Positions 52,457 to 64,000 of a stretch of DNA of 64,000 nucleotides are shown here, piece after piece. Each line of letters begins with the position of its first letter. The stretch's first letter is position 1. Source of the stretch: Tiliqua scincoides. Taxonomy: Eukaryota > Chordata > Lepidosauria > Squamata > Scincidae. A program made the position numbers and the translations under genes. A model generated the notes under the pieces. That model did no database searches. It had not been told where the DNA came from and saw only the letters and a program-made list of their open reading frames with translations. The stretch lies in the NCBI RefSeq assembly GCF_035046505.1, contig NC_089824.1:220728596-220792595 (forward strand). The letters are read 5' to 3'.

Positions 52457-52765
52457 CCTGCCCAATTCCTATTTTCCAGTTTTTTGGCCATAACTTTTGA
52501 TAGAATGGAGATATTTCACTCTGCTTTTTTTTTCATTGCATTCTGCTGGAAATTTTGCATCCAACGGTATATAGCGTGATGGTATTATTCTTAACCACTG
52601 TGATGTTTGCGATTTTGATCACTTCTGGTGTCACCCCCCAAGGCTGGTACCTAGCATGGACTGCCCCCCACCTCTCACTAGCTACGCCACTGACAAAAGG
52701 AGAAGGCCATAGAGAAGACCATAGAGGGCAGTGTGCTGTGAAAACAAAAATGTTGAAAATTGCTG

Positions 52766-54061
52766 AGATAAAAAATGGAAATCAAAATTCTAAAAACAGC
52801 AAAAAAAAACAAAACACAAAACTCCCAAGAGTGAGGAATGCAGCAGCATCTCAAACATTCCAACTACCAGGCAGCAACAAAGCAGGTGGACCAAGCCCTG
52901 CTGAAAGAGAGAGGTCAACCAACTGGGTTAAGGGGCCACCACAGAGAAGGTTGCCAACTGTGTCTTAGACGGTGGTGGAACCTGCAAGAGGGGCTCCTGA
53001 ACAGGATGGTGACCCCATGTGGAGAGAGATACTTTGGTTCCAAGCCTGGAGGGCTTTAAAACATCCCATAATGGCTCCAATGTGACTGAACTTCCTGATG
53101 GATAAATCATTTCTACCTACCTAATTCTGTGCCAAGAAAAATCCCATGCTGCAGCCTAAAGCAATTTTGCAGAAATGAGGGCAATGTTGTGCCAGAGAAC
53201 TCTCAGTGGTCACTATGTTCACATTTCCAGTTTGCATGAAACAGGTTCAGCTGCAGACATGTTGCACCATTGAGTAGGGCCATGAACAGCACCCTCTCAA
53301 GGTCCTGGCCCCTCCCCAGAGCCATAATCTGGAGTCATTGAGGTTTGGTGTAAAAGCCTTGGCACAAGTACCACCTTACCATGCTTGGTTGTGTACGTGT
53401 TGGAGCCTCGTCTCTTTTGACCACTCACTAGGACTGACAAGCTGTATTCAAGCCAAGTCGGGCTGAATGAATCCATTTTAGATTGCTGTCGGAAGACATT
53501 AGCGGGCACAATGCTGACAAGGTCTGTTCATGGGAGCTGGAAGCTGCTGAGGTTTGCACAGGGTTTATTCCGACCACTGATGGGGTGGGTGTGAGATGGC
53601 AGGCCCGCCCACAAAGAGTGGTCAAAACAAGTATCTCGTATTCTCAGGGATGCGGCTTTGGCTGGTTACATAACATGGTGCTGCTGCTGGGCGCGTTCGC
53701 CGTTATGTAATGGATAGAAACTGCAGCGTCACACAGCTCCCTCCTGCGCCATGACTGTTCTTGACCCTGAACATCTGCTATGTTGTTGCTCTGCTGGGAG
53801 AGGTACGGTTCCTGTTTGCTTGTGCCAGCGTTAACCTAAAGACCCTGTTCTATAGGGTCTTTTCATACATTAAGCAGACGTAAAACCAGTTTTGCCATGG
53901 TGCGTATGCTCAGTGGGGGAGCTGCTGCTGCAATCACTCACAGGGTCTCCTCAGCACGTTCACACTTTACACAAAATGCAAAGTTTGAAACGGTCCACAG
54001 CTTCTATCAGGAGTGGGCAGCCATAAGCTTAGGGACACAGATTCCAAGTTGTAAGACCTTA
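52766..54061. other. Unclassified DNA
   Basis: No repeat end or exon was recognised. Confidence 0.35.
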
Positions 54062-54245
54062 ATGGAGGGTCACAACCAAGTGACATATATAGCAGGTTGA
54101 AGGTTCTAAGGTCAATCCCTGGCATTGCCCCCCAGCTTTTAGAAAGGTAGCAGGTCTGGGAAAGATCCTTGCCGGAGATTCTGGAAAGCAGCTGCCAGTT
54201 AGATGAGCCAGTGGTCTGACTCAGTATCAGGTAGTTTCATCCAAC
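54062..54245 (+). mobile_element. tRNA-derived SINE
   Basis: TAGCAGGTTGAAGGTTCTAAG, GGTCAATCCCTGGCATTG, CCTTGCCGGAGATTCTGG and GGTCTGACTCAGTATCAGG form a diverged copy of the SINE at 42111. The TCTGACTCAGTATAAGG-type word is a common squamate SINE ending. Confidence 0.7.
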
Positions 54246-54310
54246 TGGGGAAAATAATGCTGGATATGCTGCTCTGCTCCCTACCAGATGACTTGAGACC
54301 TGCTGACCTG

Positions 54311-57215
54311 ACATAAGAACATAAGAACATAAGAACAGCCCCACTGGATCAGGCCATAGGCCCATCTAGTCCAGCTTCCTGTATCTCACAGCGGCCCACC
54401 AAATGCCCCAGGGAGCACACCAGATAACAAGAGACCTCATCCTGGTGCTCTCCCCTACATCTGGCATTCTGACTTAACCCATTCCTAAAATCAGGAGGTT
54501 GCGCATACACATCATGGCTTGTACCCCATAATGGATTTTTCCTCCAGAAACTCGTCCAATCCCCTTTTAAAGGCGTCTAGGCTAGACGCCAGCACCACAT
54601 CCTGTGGCAAGGAGTTCCACAGACCGACCACGCGCTGAGTAAAGAAATATTTTCTTTTGTCTGTCCTAACCTGCCCAACACTCAATTTTAGTGGATGGCC
54701 CCTGGTTCTGGTATTATGTGAGAGTTTAAAGAGCATCTCCCTATCCACTCTGTCCATCCCCTGCATAATTTTGTATGTCTCAATCATGTCCCCCCTCAAG
54801 CGTCTCTTTTCTAGGCTGAAGAAAAGACTTCAGTGCATGACTTTACACTTACCGACATTGAAGCGCATCTGCCATTTTGCTGCCCATTCTGCCAGTCTGG
54901 AGAGATCCTTCTGGAGCTCCTCACAATCACTTCTGGTCTTTACCACTCGGAAAAGTTTGGTGTCATCTGCAAACTTAGCCACTTCACTGCTCAACCCTGT
55001 CTCCAGGTCATTTATGAAGAGGTTGAAAAGCACCGGTCCCAGGACAGATCCTTGGGGCACACCGCTTTTCACCTCTCTCCATGGTGAAAATTGCCCATTG
55101 ACACCCACTCTCTGCTTCCTGGCCTCCAACCAGTTCTCAATCCAGGAGAGGACCTGTCCTCTAATTCCCTGACTGTGGAGTTTTTTCAGTAGCCTTTGGT
55201 GAGGGACCGTGTCAAACGCCTTCTGAAAGTCCAGATATATAATGTCCACGGGTTCTCCCGCATCCACATGCCTGTTGACCTTTTCAAAGAATTCTATAAG
55301 GTTTGTGAGGCAAGACTTACCCTTACAGAAGCCATGCTGACTCTCCCTCAGCAAGGCCTGTTTGTCTATGTGTTTTGAGATCCTATCTTTGATGAGGCAT
55401 TCCACCATCTTACCCGGTATAGATGTTAGGCTGACCGGCCTATAGTTTCCCGGGTCCCCCCTCTTTCCCTTTTTAAAAATAGGCGTGACATTTGCTATCC
55501 TCCAATCTTCTGGCACCGTGGCCATTTTGAGGGACAAGTTGCATACCTTAGTCAAGAGATCTGCAACTTCATTCTTCAATTCCTTAATAACCCTTGGGTG
55601 TATGCCATCAGGGCCCGGTGACTTATTGATCTTTAATTTATCAATGAGGTCTGAAACACCTTCTCTTTTAACCTCTATCTGACTTAACTCCTCGGTTAGG
55701 AGGGGCCGTTCGGGCAGCGGTATCTGCCCGAGGTCTTCTGCCGTGAAGACAGATGCAAAGAACTCATTTAATTTCTCTGCCATCTCTAAGTCTCCTTTTA
55801 TCTCCCCTTTCCCTCCCTCACCATCCAGAGGGCCAACCACTTCTCTGGCGGGTTTCCTGCTTCTAACATATTTGAAGAAGCTTTTATTATTCCCCTTAAT
55901 GTTGCTGGCCATGCGTTCCTCATAGTCTCGCTTGGCCTCCCCTATCACCTTCTTACATTTCTTTTGCCACAGTTTATGTTCCTTTTTATTCTCTTCATTA
56001 GGGCAAGACTTCCATTTACGGAAGGAAGCTTCCTTGCCCTTCACAGCCTCTCTAACTTGGCTGGTTAGCCATGCGGGCACCCTCCTGGATTTAGTGGAAC
56101 CCTTCTTTCTTTGCGGTATACACCTCTGCTGGGCCTCTATTACTGTTGTTTTAAGCAGCCTCCATGCACTCTGGAGAGACTGGACTCTTTTTACCCTCCC
56201 TTTCAACCTCCTTCTAACCAGCCTCCTCATTTGAGGGAAGTCCGCCCGTCAGAAGTCAAGGGTTTTTGTTAGAGATTTGCCTGGTATTCTTCCCCCAACG
56301 TGCACGTCAAAACGGATCGCAGCATGATCACTGTTCCCCAATGGCTCAGTAACGTTTACATCTCTAACCAGGTCCTGCGTACCGCACAAAATTAAATCCA
56401 GAGTCACCTGTCCTCTGGTGGGCTCCGTGACTAGCTGATCTAAGCCACAGTCATTTAGCACGTCAAGAAATCCGGTTTCCTTATCGTGACCAGAACACAA
56501 ATTGACCCAGTCAATATGAGGATAATTGAAGTCCCCCATGATTACAACCCTGTCCTTCCTTGTCACCTCCCTGATCTGTTTCCTCATTTCAAGGTCCCCA
56601 TCAGATTTCTGGTCTGGAGGACGATAGCACACCCCCAGTATTACATCGCTGCTCAAGCCTGGTAATTTAACCCACAGAGATTCTACGGTGGAGTCGGACC
56701 CACCTTCAATCTCTACTTTGCTGGATTCTATCCCTTCCTTAACATAAAGGGCCACCCCACCTCCAACACGCCCCTGCCTGTCCCTCCTGTAGAGTTTATA
56801 GCCCGGGATTGCGGTATCCCACTGATTCTCCGCATTCCACCAGGTTTCCGTTATGCCCACTATGTCAATATTTTCCCTTGTCACCAGACATTCCAGTTCT
56901 CCCACCTTTGCTCGTAGACTTCGGGCATTCGCATAAAAGCATTTATACACGGAATGCCCCAGGATGGGCTGCTTATTCGCTCCTTTGTCCCCGCATCCTC
57001 TCATTGTGCCAAACTGTCTATCACATCCCATCTCCCTACCTTTCCCAATTTCTTCTCCTACCCTGCCTTTGTCTTGTTGTTCTCTAACCTCCCCATCCTC
57101 ATCCCATAGGGATGAGGAGTCCCGAACCGGATGCCCCTCGGCTCCTGTCGGCCTTCCCCCAGGGATCAGTTTAAAAGCTGCTCTGACCATGTCGTACTTA
57201 AGGCAATTTGCTTGA
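54311..57215 (-). mobile_element. CR1-type LINE, longest copy (endonuclease and RT)
   Basis: The minus strand encodes the AP endonuclease (NARSLRAKVGELECLV, IVGITETWWN, LGVCYRPPDQKSDG, IMGDFNYPHIDW, LDLILCGTQDLV, GNSDHAAIRFDV) and the RT ([106 protein letters not shown]). The frame from 57190 to 54830 is broken once, by a TGA at 56249-56251 that replaces CGA (Arg in DFRRADFP, kept in the 723-3223 copy). Near 54830 about 375 bases present in the 32-kb copy are missing. No ORF1 was seen. Head end approximate. Confidence 0.94.
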
Positions 57216-58734
57216 CTTGGGAACTTGGGCCATCAGAATGAGCCTTGTGAAGTACATGCTTCTGTTGTGAATTTTACAAGGTGTTGTGTGTCAAAATCTG
57301 GATACATGCTGGAGTTTTCCCAAAGGCCCACTCAACACTCCCAAATTTGTTTAGTTAACTTGAGTTGATAACCATGAATAAAATGATTGTGAGATTCAAC
57401 CTTAATGCCTCAGGGTTCTCTCTGCCCCATATTATGTAAAATGATGTAACTTACACTTCTGCATTTCCCTCTTCCTCCTCTTTTCCCTTTCATACCGTGT
57501 TCATTAGACAGTGGGTCATGATTTTGGGTTGCCAACTCCTTGTGTTCTTTGACAGAAAGGCCCAAGACAAAATGTACCAAGAATAACTAGACCTTGCCCC
57601 TGTTGTTCAGGTAAATGGTCATGCAGGCCAGGCTCACCCTTCCCTGCCTGCTGAGGGATAGCTACTTTTTGTGGGCAGTCACTGCTCCTCGTTGCCACTG
57701 GTGCTGCTGTTTCAAGCTGTGCCATTTGGAAACAGGGCCCAGATCACCTGGAGGTAGGCAGAGAATAGAGGAATGGCAAAGGGAGACACCTTAGAGGTTG
57801 ATCTGAAAGGTTCATTGGGCTGGATGGGGCCTGCCAACCTCCTAAGAGAAAGGAAGCCAAACCAGCCCTGTGCACTTCTCTGCCCAGGCATACAAGCCTT
57901 TATCAAGGATCAGGAAATTCTGGGACTTGGGTAATGACGTACTTTTGCCTTTCCAACAGGGAGTAAAGGCTCTGAGAGGCGTTCAGAACTTCTGCGCCAC
58001 CTTGTCTCTCATTTTTGCAATGCCACAAGGTATCTATCGCCTGAGTTTTCAATTGCAAGGTCCAGGAATTTGTTTTACATATTAAAAAAAAAAATCAGAT
58101 TCTCCCAATGCTGGTTTCTGTGCCCAGTACCAACTTCTGTACTGGCTGGTCTTGCTGTGGAGTACAGAGAAGCTCAGCAATGCCTTTTCTTATCCGCAAA
58201 TAATGCCATATCGATCTGAGTGGCAGAGAAAAAGTCACAGCTGGGTTTTGTTCTTGAAGCAGCGAGTCTTTGATTGCTGCATGTTTCTGCAGAACAGCCT
58301 CCTCCCTTCCTTGAATTAGCTCTGGGAAACACCCGCTGTCCTGCATCCGCCTTATCTACTAGTGGCCTTGTTTGGAGAAGGTTCCTCCTCTGATGGGTGC
58401 TCCCTGGATCCTATGGAGGACAGCTGAAACTGGACAAGGAATCCAAGCACCAAAAGCCAGCCCCCAGGACGCGGCCCGGCAAAGTGTATGGGCTGCTGCA
58501 TGCACTTATCACCCTCCCCCCCCCCATTTTTACTTCATATCTCTGGAGGCTGCTGCATTATTAATACAAGACCTCTAAATTGTGTCCTCTGTGGAAAACA
58601 AAACCCAGCCCCAGTGGTCAAGAATGAGAGGACATTCCAAGCACTGTGCTGATCAAGTAACCCCCACCCCAGAGCATTGTCCAAGACAGAACCCCTGAAG
58701 ACAAAAGGCAAAAGATGCTTCATTTTAAAACTGG
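57216..58734. other. Unclassified DNA
   Basis: No repeat or exon was recognised. There is a poly-A run at 58084-58093 and a poly-C run near 58510. Confidence 0.35.
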
Positions 58735-61700
58735 GTATGGCTTTTACCCCATCCGCTAGTTTATTCACACAAACGTTTCTTTAATTTACAAAGCTGCTGT
58801 CATTCATACACAATCAGGGTTTCCACAGTGTTCAAGAATTTAAATACAATGTCGCACACCAATCCAAGTAAACCAAGTAGTTAAACACAACAACATGAAG
58901 TTGTTCACACACAGGTCCAAGATTACCAGCTTCTGTGCAAAGATATATACGCATATTTTTTTAAAAGACCAACAATGGAAACTGTGTGCTGGAGTTTGGG
59001 TTTAAGCCTTTCCCCATTAACCTCCAACTGAGTGCAAGAATCCCATGGCCAAACAGACCCCCAGTGAAGTGAACCTAAAGAGAAATTGGACCAAATGAAA
59101 CCAGAGAGGAAGGTTTGGGTGGAGGCTGTGCCCTGCCACATCCAGAAATGGTGAGCCTGTGTGTGGGCTGTTCCACTTCAGACTGCAGGCAAGTGCTCAC
59201 ATGATAGAATGCTCTCCTACACACGTACAAAACATAACCCCCACACTCCCTGCTTTAAAAAAAAATCAGATAATCAAGGAACAGAGCTTTTAACCTTGTT
59301 TTCTTCCCACCATACCAATTTTCTGTGTTGAGGGAATTCCTTTTTGTGTGGGAAGAGCATTCTGTCATAAGTGTCTCCACTGACTGACCGTCTCAAGGAG
59401 AACTAGCTTCCTTTTCTGTTTGGCTTGTCTCGCAACTGCAAAGACAATCAGCACAGAAACTTCCATGTGAAGTGGCAAAGGGAAGCAAGGTGGCTTTTTC
59501 ATCTCACTCACCAAGCACAGCCATTCTGTGAATTAATGTCTGGTACAAAAGCAACCCCGTAGTTCAAGACAGCGCATTGCCACAGCCACATAATTCCAGT
59601 CAGTGGAAAACTGCTGCTTGCATCAGGAAAGCTAGATAAACAGGGCAGGCAGAAGACATGGTCTGAGTTTCACAGAGCAACTGTTCGGGCATCAACAAAA
59701 AAGGCGAGGAAGCCAGTTCCAGGCACTGTGCCTTCTCAACTGTTAGCCTCTATTTCTCATTTATCTTCACAGGAATCATGGTGGTGGGGAGTCTAACTGC
59801 AACATGTAGTGAAGGATGTCACAATGGGGTTTAAACCCAGATTAGACAACTGCATATGTATGTTAAGGGGAAAAAAAAAACATTACAAGAAATTCACAGA
59901 GATGTATTCTCTCTCACTAGAAAAGAAAGGTTATTGCTCGTCAAAAACTCTGGCAGTGTTTGGAGGTGTCCGATATGCAGACTGCGATCCTGAGGTGACT
60001 AAGCCTTAAGGAAAAGAACCACTGTCATTGAGGGGATGCACCAGGTTTAGGAAGATATTGAAGGTATAGCCAAGGGGTAGAACTTTCTGGGATAGCAGAC
60101 ACACCTGACTAGGAGTGGGCTGACCTGCAAGATTTGCTTCTCAAAATGGAAGTGTGACTTTGACCTTCCTTGCCATTTGCTCTGCTGTTGCGCCATCAGC
60201 GCTGTCAGGCCTGAAGGGGCTCAACTAGGGCACATAATGGCACCTGAAATCAGCAAGCAACTCCTGAGTTGCCAGCCACATCAGGCTATGCTGCATCAGC
60301 AGCACTCAATCCTGACCCAGTGCAGTTGACCTCCCTTACACAGGCACATGTCTAAGAGTCCTCATAATAGAAGTACACCCACATCATAGAAACTAACTGT
60401 GGCCATCACTGCCACCTGCCACTAGCCAGTCAGGCACCTCAGGGCTCAATGGAAAGCTCTGCTGCCAGTAAAAGCTCTTCTAAGAAAATACAGACCCATC
60501 TCTTCTCAGCATGAGTTTGATAAGTGCTGGAGTAGTTTCTAGTGACAGTGGCTTTAGAACCTAGAGTTCCACGTCCCAGTTTTCCAACATTAGCACCATG
60601 TCCAAGAAACCTCAGGAGATGGCAGTCCCAGATCTTACAAATGCTACACGTAGCTGCTTGCAGAGAGTAAAAACTGCTAGCAGGGAACCAAGTGGTGAGA
60701 ATACAGCTGCATAGTTCCAATTCTCTCTTTGAAGGGGAGTCCTCCATCTCAGGGCCGCACCATGGAGGCTGTGCATGGGCCACCCACCCCTTTCCAGCCT
60801 CAGAGCCTTCCCCAATGCTGAAGAGAATGTGCAGGGCTGTCACTAGTTACCACAAGTCAAGTATGGGCAGAGCACCAGAAACTAGGTTGAGAGAGGAAAA
60901 CTAGACTGTGCCCTCTGTTGCGGGACAGATACACAGCAAAAAGGGACAGGCCGTTATCCTTCAAAGCAGGACTGCTGGAGAACGTTGTTCAGAGATGGGT
61001 CCAGCTGGTATGATACACCAGTTTTGATGCTGGACTCTCTCACAAGAATTCAAACAAAGAAAGAAGTGGGGGAAGGCTTTGAAATGGGCTGAAGCCATAA
61101 ATGAAATTCATCCAATTGTCTTCCAGTCCCTGCTCCAGAGAAGAAGTTTGGTGAGTTCCAGCCAATGTGACCAATTGTAAACAGCAAAGAGAGATGTAAA
61201 CAATTCAACACAACCTCCATGTCAGTCAGCCAAAAACCCCCCAGAACTTCGTGCCACAGAATGTCAGAGATATTGCTCAGCAACGTGTAAACCATTTCTA
61301 CTCCAAATGCTTCCAGGCTAAAAGGGGTCTTGTTCCCCCAAATCAAGTAGAATTGGGAAACACTCATGTAAACACTGGGTAGGATAGTTGGGATCCCTGG
61401 GACCCCACAAATCTCAGCCAGAACCATTTCCTATTGCCTGAAAGACCACAATATAGTCACACAACCCAAAATGAGCTGGCAGCCAGGCAATGAGGAAGCA
61501 GGTCAGGCAGAAGTTGCCTTCAGAGAGACCAGTGTGTATGCTCCTTAAAAGAGACTGTGTCAGTTCCCTGTTTAGATGCTGTCGTGCTTAAAACGTGTGG
61601 TGGACTAGATATAGCAAGCAGAGAAGACGATCTAGGTTACTTCCAAAGAGCTTAGCAATATCCTGAGGGCCACCAGAAAGAAAGCTATCCCAAGCAAGAG

Positions 61701-64000
61701 AAAGGACCGAGGAGAAGGCAACATTTAGAACAACACTGGAATTAAAAAAGAAAAAGAAAAGCAACTCTCCTTCCTTAGCTAAACGTTGCCCCAGCAAAAA
61801 TCCTTCATGCTTCCAGTAAGGCACTATGGTCTAGTTACCACCACAGAAGTACATGTCTAACAGCAATATGAACATATGGGGCAAGGGTGGGGGAGGAAAA
61901 GTGGTGATGTTGGCAATGACCAGGATGAGCTCAGCTGAGAATGTGCTGGCCTGCAGTGCTCTTTACAGGGACTGGGTCACTCAGCTTCAGAGCTCCCCAT
62001 GAAGTGCAGAAGTGAAAAAGGTTACTCTGTTAGGGCTTCTGAGAAACACCCTGGAAATGTTGGCAAAAGGGTTCTTACTTTGTGCTCCAGTGAGGAGGAA
62101 GGAACACACACCAAACACACATGGAATGGCTCTACATTGGCTGTGCCACAGCATGTCACAGAAATGCAGGTTCTGTGCTGCAGCCTAATGCAAAGGTCAC
62201 CCTGACTTCAGGGGTGGTGTCAATTCTTGGCTGACTCCAGTGTCCCAATCCCTCTGATCAGAGGGAGGCAGAAACCCTCAATACTCTCCCTTCTGCAGCC
62301 TTCTATGTTATGCCCACACCATCTGCCATCACTAGGATGAAGTCTTCTCTAGAGAAACGGTTTCAAATTGCCAGTCAATTGAGCTGCAAGTTCAAAGCAA
62401 CTCTTCTATGAATCAGTTTGGAAGATTTTTTCCTCTCTATCTGCACATCCTCTTTGTTGTTTGAAAGATTCCTGTTGTGGTTATTAACATGGCTCTGTGG
62501 AACAGCAGCCATTCAGACAAATTGCTCAGCCAGACATGGTGGTTATGAGAATTTGACCACTTCAAGGTATGTTCACCTACCTGGAGCCCTCTGGATCCAA
62601 TTGCCAAATCTGGTTAAAATTTATTCCTGGGCAGGAGGAACAAAGGGAACCTGAGTCCCTTGGAAGCTTCTAGTCACTAGAAGTGAATACCTGACAGTTC
62701 AAGGGCACTGCTGAGGGGCCATTGAAGAAGCGATGGCTGGGAGAGCAAGGAAGTTACAGCCTATGCCTAAGTTTATTGCAGGCAAAGAACTGAGGCCTCT
62801 TTGTAACAAATCCTTCCAATTTTCCTCTAGAACTTGGATCCATCACCACTATTTTTTGGGGGGGAGGGAGGAGAAGAAGGAGGTAAAGTTCCACACAAAA
62901 TTATTGATGTGAGAAAATCCAGACAACATTCCCAGAACAAGACCCAAGAGGATGGTAGACTTGGAAAGCCACAAACAAGGCTTCTTAGTCACAAGTCACC
63001 ATCCAGGGAAGAAGCACGTTTATGTACATTTGGTTGTAGCTGCCCATATCCCACAGAAGCATGTCACAACAGGTGGGGACAGAGGTAAAGAGCAGCACTC
63101 TAGGAATAAGGCACAGCCTTCTTTCCTGGCTCACATAGGATGGGGGGGGGGGAGGCTTCAAAGAACGACAATGCACAACACAGTATCTCTTCCAGAACTC
63201 ACAAACACTGGGTATAGCTCCCAGTTTCAGTGGTTGTGAGAAGGTTTGCGGGTAACCCTGCAAGAGGATCACCGCTAAACTGCTGACTCCACTGTGTGAC
63301 CTCGATCCTGCAGCTTCTTTCACCACAAGTCTGGGTGGTGCAAGGAAGCTGCCGCCGCATCTCTGTAGTTGTAAGAACCAAAATCAACTGAAAAGTATAA
63401 GAGCAGAATCTTCCCAAAGGGGAAATGGCAAGCTTAGTGTCAAAATCTACTCACATTTGGAAGAGGTCAGCTAGATCTATTATGGGAACAGTGCAATGCC
63501 AGGCAGCCAACTAGAAAGTGGATATTTAGCTCAGCAAGAGTGTTTTAAATCCGGTGACTGTAGCGAGAGGGCCTAATATGCGAGGACAGATTTTTCCCAG
63601 AATGTACAACAAACCCTAGGAACAAGGAAGGAAGTGTGCTTTATATTCCCATTTACAGCTCTAGGTAAGATCTACCAAAAGAATCCCAAAGCAACTTCAA
63701 AGCTGAAAACACAGCCAAATTAAGGGAGCCCCATATCAAGGGATCAGCTTGTTTCAAACTCTTGGTCTCTTGAGTTATAACACCAAATTGGCCACCTGCC
63801 CTTGGCAGGTGCAAGCTCTGAGGCGCAAACAGGTAACCTGCATGCAGAAAACTGCTGCTGCCGCCACCTTTCATCCACATGCCACTGTGTTCTTGACTTG
63901 TGAAATTTGGTACATCACCACAATTTCGTCCCTCTTATAATTATCACACAGCTATCAATTATCTGGCCACCCTGAGGGTAGTTTCCTGCTTTAATAAGCA
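58735..64000 (-). other. Repeat-poor region, possible 3' untranslated region of a minus-strand gene off the right edge
   Basis: Over 5 kb carries none of the CR1, hAT or SINE copies that fill the rest of the window. A minus-strand AATAAA lies at 58765-58760, with T-rich DNA around it. No coding exon was recognised. The longest minus-strand open stretch (61050-61427, 125 codons) has no motif I know and no splice sites I trust. Confidence 0.3.

Larger units (their letters stand above)
48391..52692. mobile_element. hAT element(s) (family A) within family B, themselves interrupted
   Basis: Outer ends CAGTGGCGTAGCTAGGTCC (48391) and CACTAGCTACGCCACTG (52692) are inverted copies. 52480-52692 and 48640-48760 both match, in the same orientation, the head of the family A elements at 36013 and 38587 (ATAACTTTTGATAGAATGG, GGTATATA.CGTGATGGTATT). 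So this is either two family A copies or one with an internal duplication, now enclosing a LINE, a SINE and a family C piece. Confidence 0.65.
48114..52765. mobile_element. hAT-like element (family B) split by later insertions
   Basis: Left part 48114-48390 and right part 52693-52765 together reproduce the family B element at 10390-10681 (CAACCATTTTCAGTGTATCA at the left, ATGTTGAAAATTGCTG at the right). The break falls at the word ACAAG[A]GG, which is present on both sides of the insert (ACAAGCGA and ACAAAAGG). Confidence 0.75.

Noticed and set aside
61050-61427. Minus-strand 125-codon open stretch near the right edge
   Set aside because: No recognisable domain, no convincing splice sites, no start context; more likely part of untranslated DNA.
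1-64000. CRISPR arrays, bacterial operons, phage or plasmid features
   Set aside because: The window is vertebrate nuclear DNA with introns and vertebrate repeats; tandem units at 16.3 kb are duplicated CR1 tails, not CRISPR repeats.

Overview
This looks like vertebrate nuclear DNA, most likely from a squamate reptile (lizard or snake). Split exons with GT/AG borders encode vertebrate proteins, and most of the rest is transposable elements. These are mainly a CR1-type LINE with 8-base 3' repeats, a second LINE with its 5S-rRNA-derived SINE partner, tRNA-derived SINEs, and many short hAT-like DNA transposons. This mix is typical of squamates. I cannot name the species. I recognised no endogenous retrovirus, LTR element or Polinton.

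Host genes. From about 3.4 to 12.3 kb the plus strand carries the last eight coding exons I can find of HELZ2 (helicase with zinc finger 2). They encode 419 residues of the C-terminal superfamily 1 helicase domain, from just after motif Ia to the stop codon. The start of the gene lies off the left edge. FNDC11 (fibronectin type III domain containing 11) lies convergent to it on the minus strand, with its main coding exon at 20.18-21.13 kb. A GC-rich, CpG-containing block near 24.1 kb holds a possible small first coding exon of FNDC11 that splices in frame. HELZ2 and FNDC11 are also convergent neighbours in mammals. I found no further coding exon between 24 and 64 kb. The mammalian next neighbours, SRMS and PTK6, are not visible.

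Repeats. 0-3.3 kb: a minus CR1 inserted into a plus CR1. 3.5-12.1 kb: HELZ2 introns with CR1 and DNA-element fragments. 13.7-19.3 kb: hAT elements, a 1-kb CR1 and a small tandem array of CR1 tails. 23.5-24.9 kb: a 73-bp TTAA-flanked foldback element and the GC-rich block. 25-33 kb: older CR1 copies and hAT elements. 34.5-46.9 kb: several hAT-like elements, many with 8-bp target duplications, the 5S SINE at 36.67 kb, and a second 73-bp foldback. 48.1-52.8 kb: a nest of hAT elements enclosing a LINE with an uninterrupted 879-codon reading frame and a tRNA-SINE. 54.3-57.2 kb: the longest CR1 copy. 58.7-64 kb: repeat-poor DNA that may be the 3' untranslated region of a minus-strand gene beyond the right edge.

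How the parts relate. HELZ2 is an interferon-inducible RNA helicase and nuclear-receptor coactivator. FNDC11 is a small protein of unknown function. There is no operon-like organisation. The most informative non-gene signal is the 31-base 3' tail shared exactly by the 5S-derived SINE and the 879-codon LINE, which marks them as a likely donor and passenger pair.
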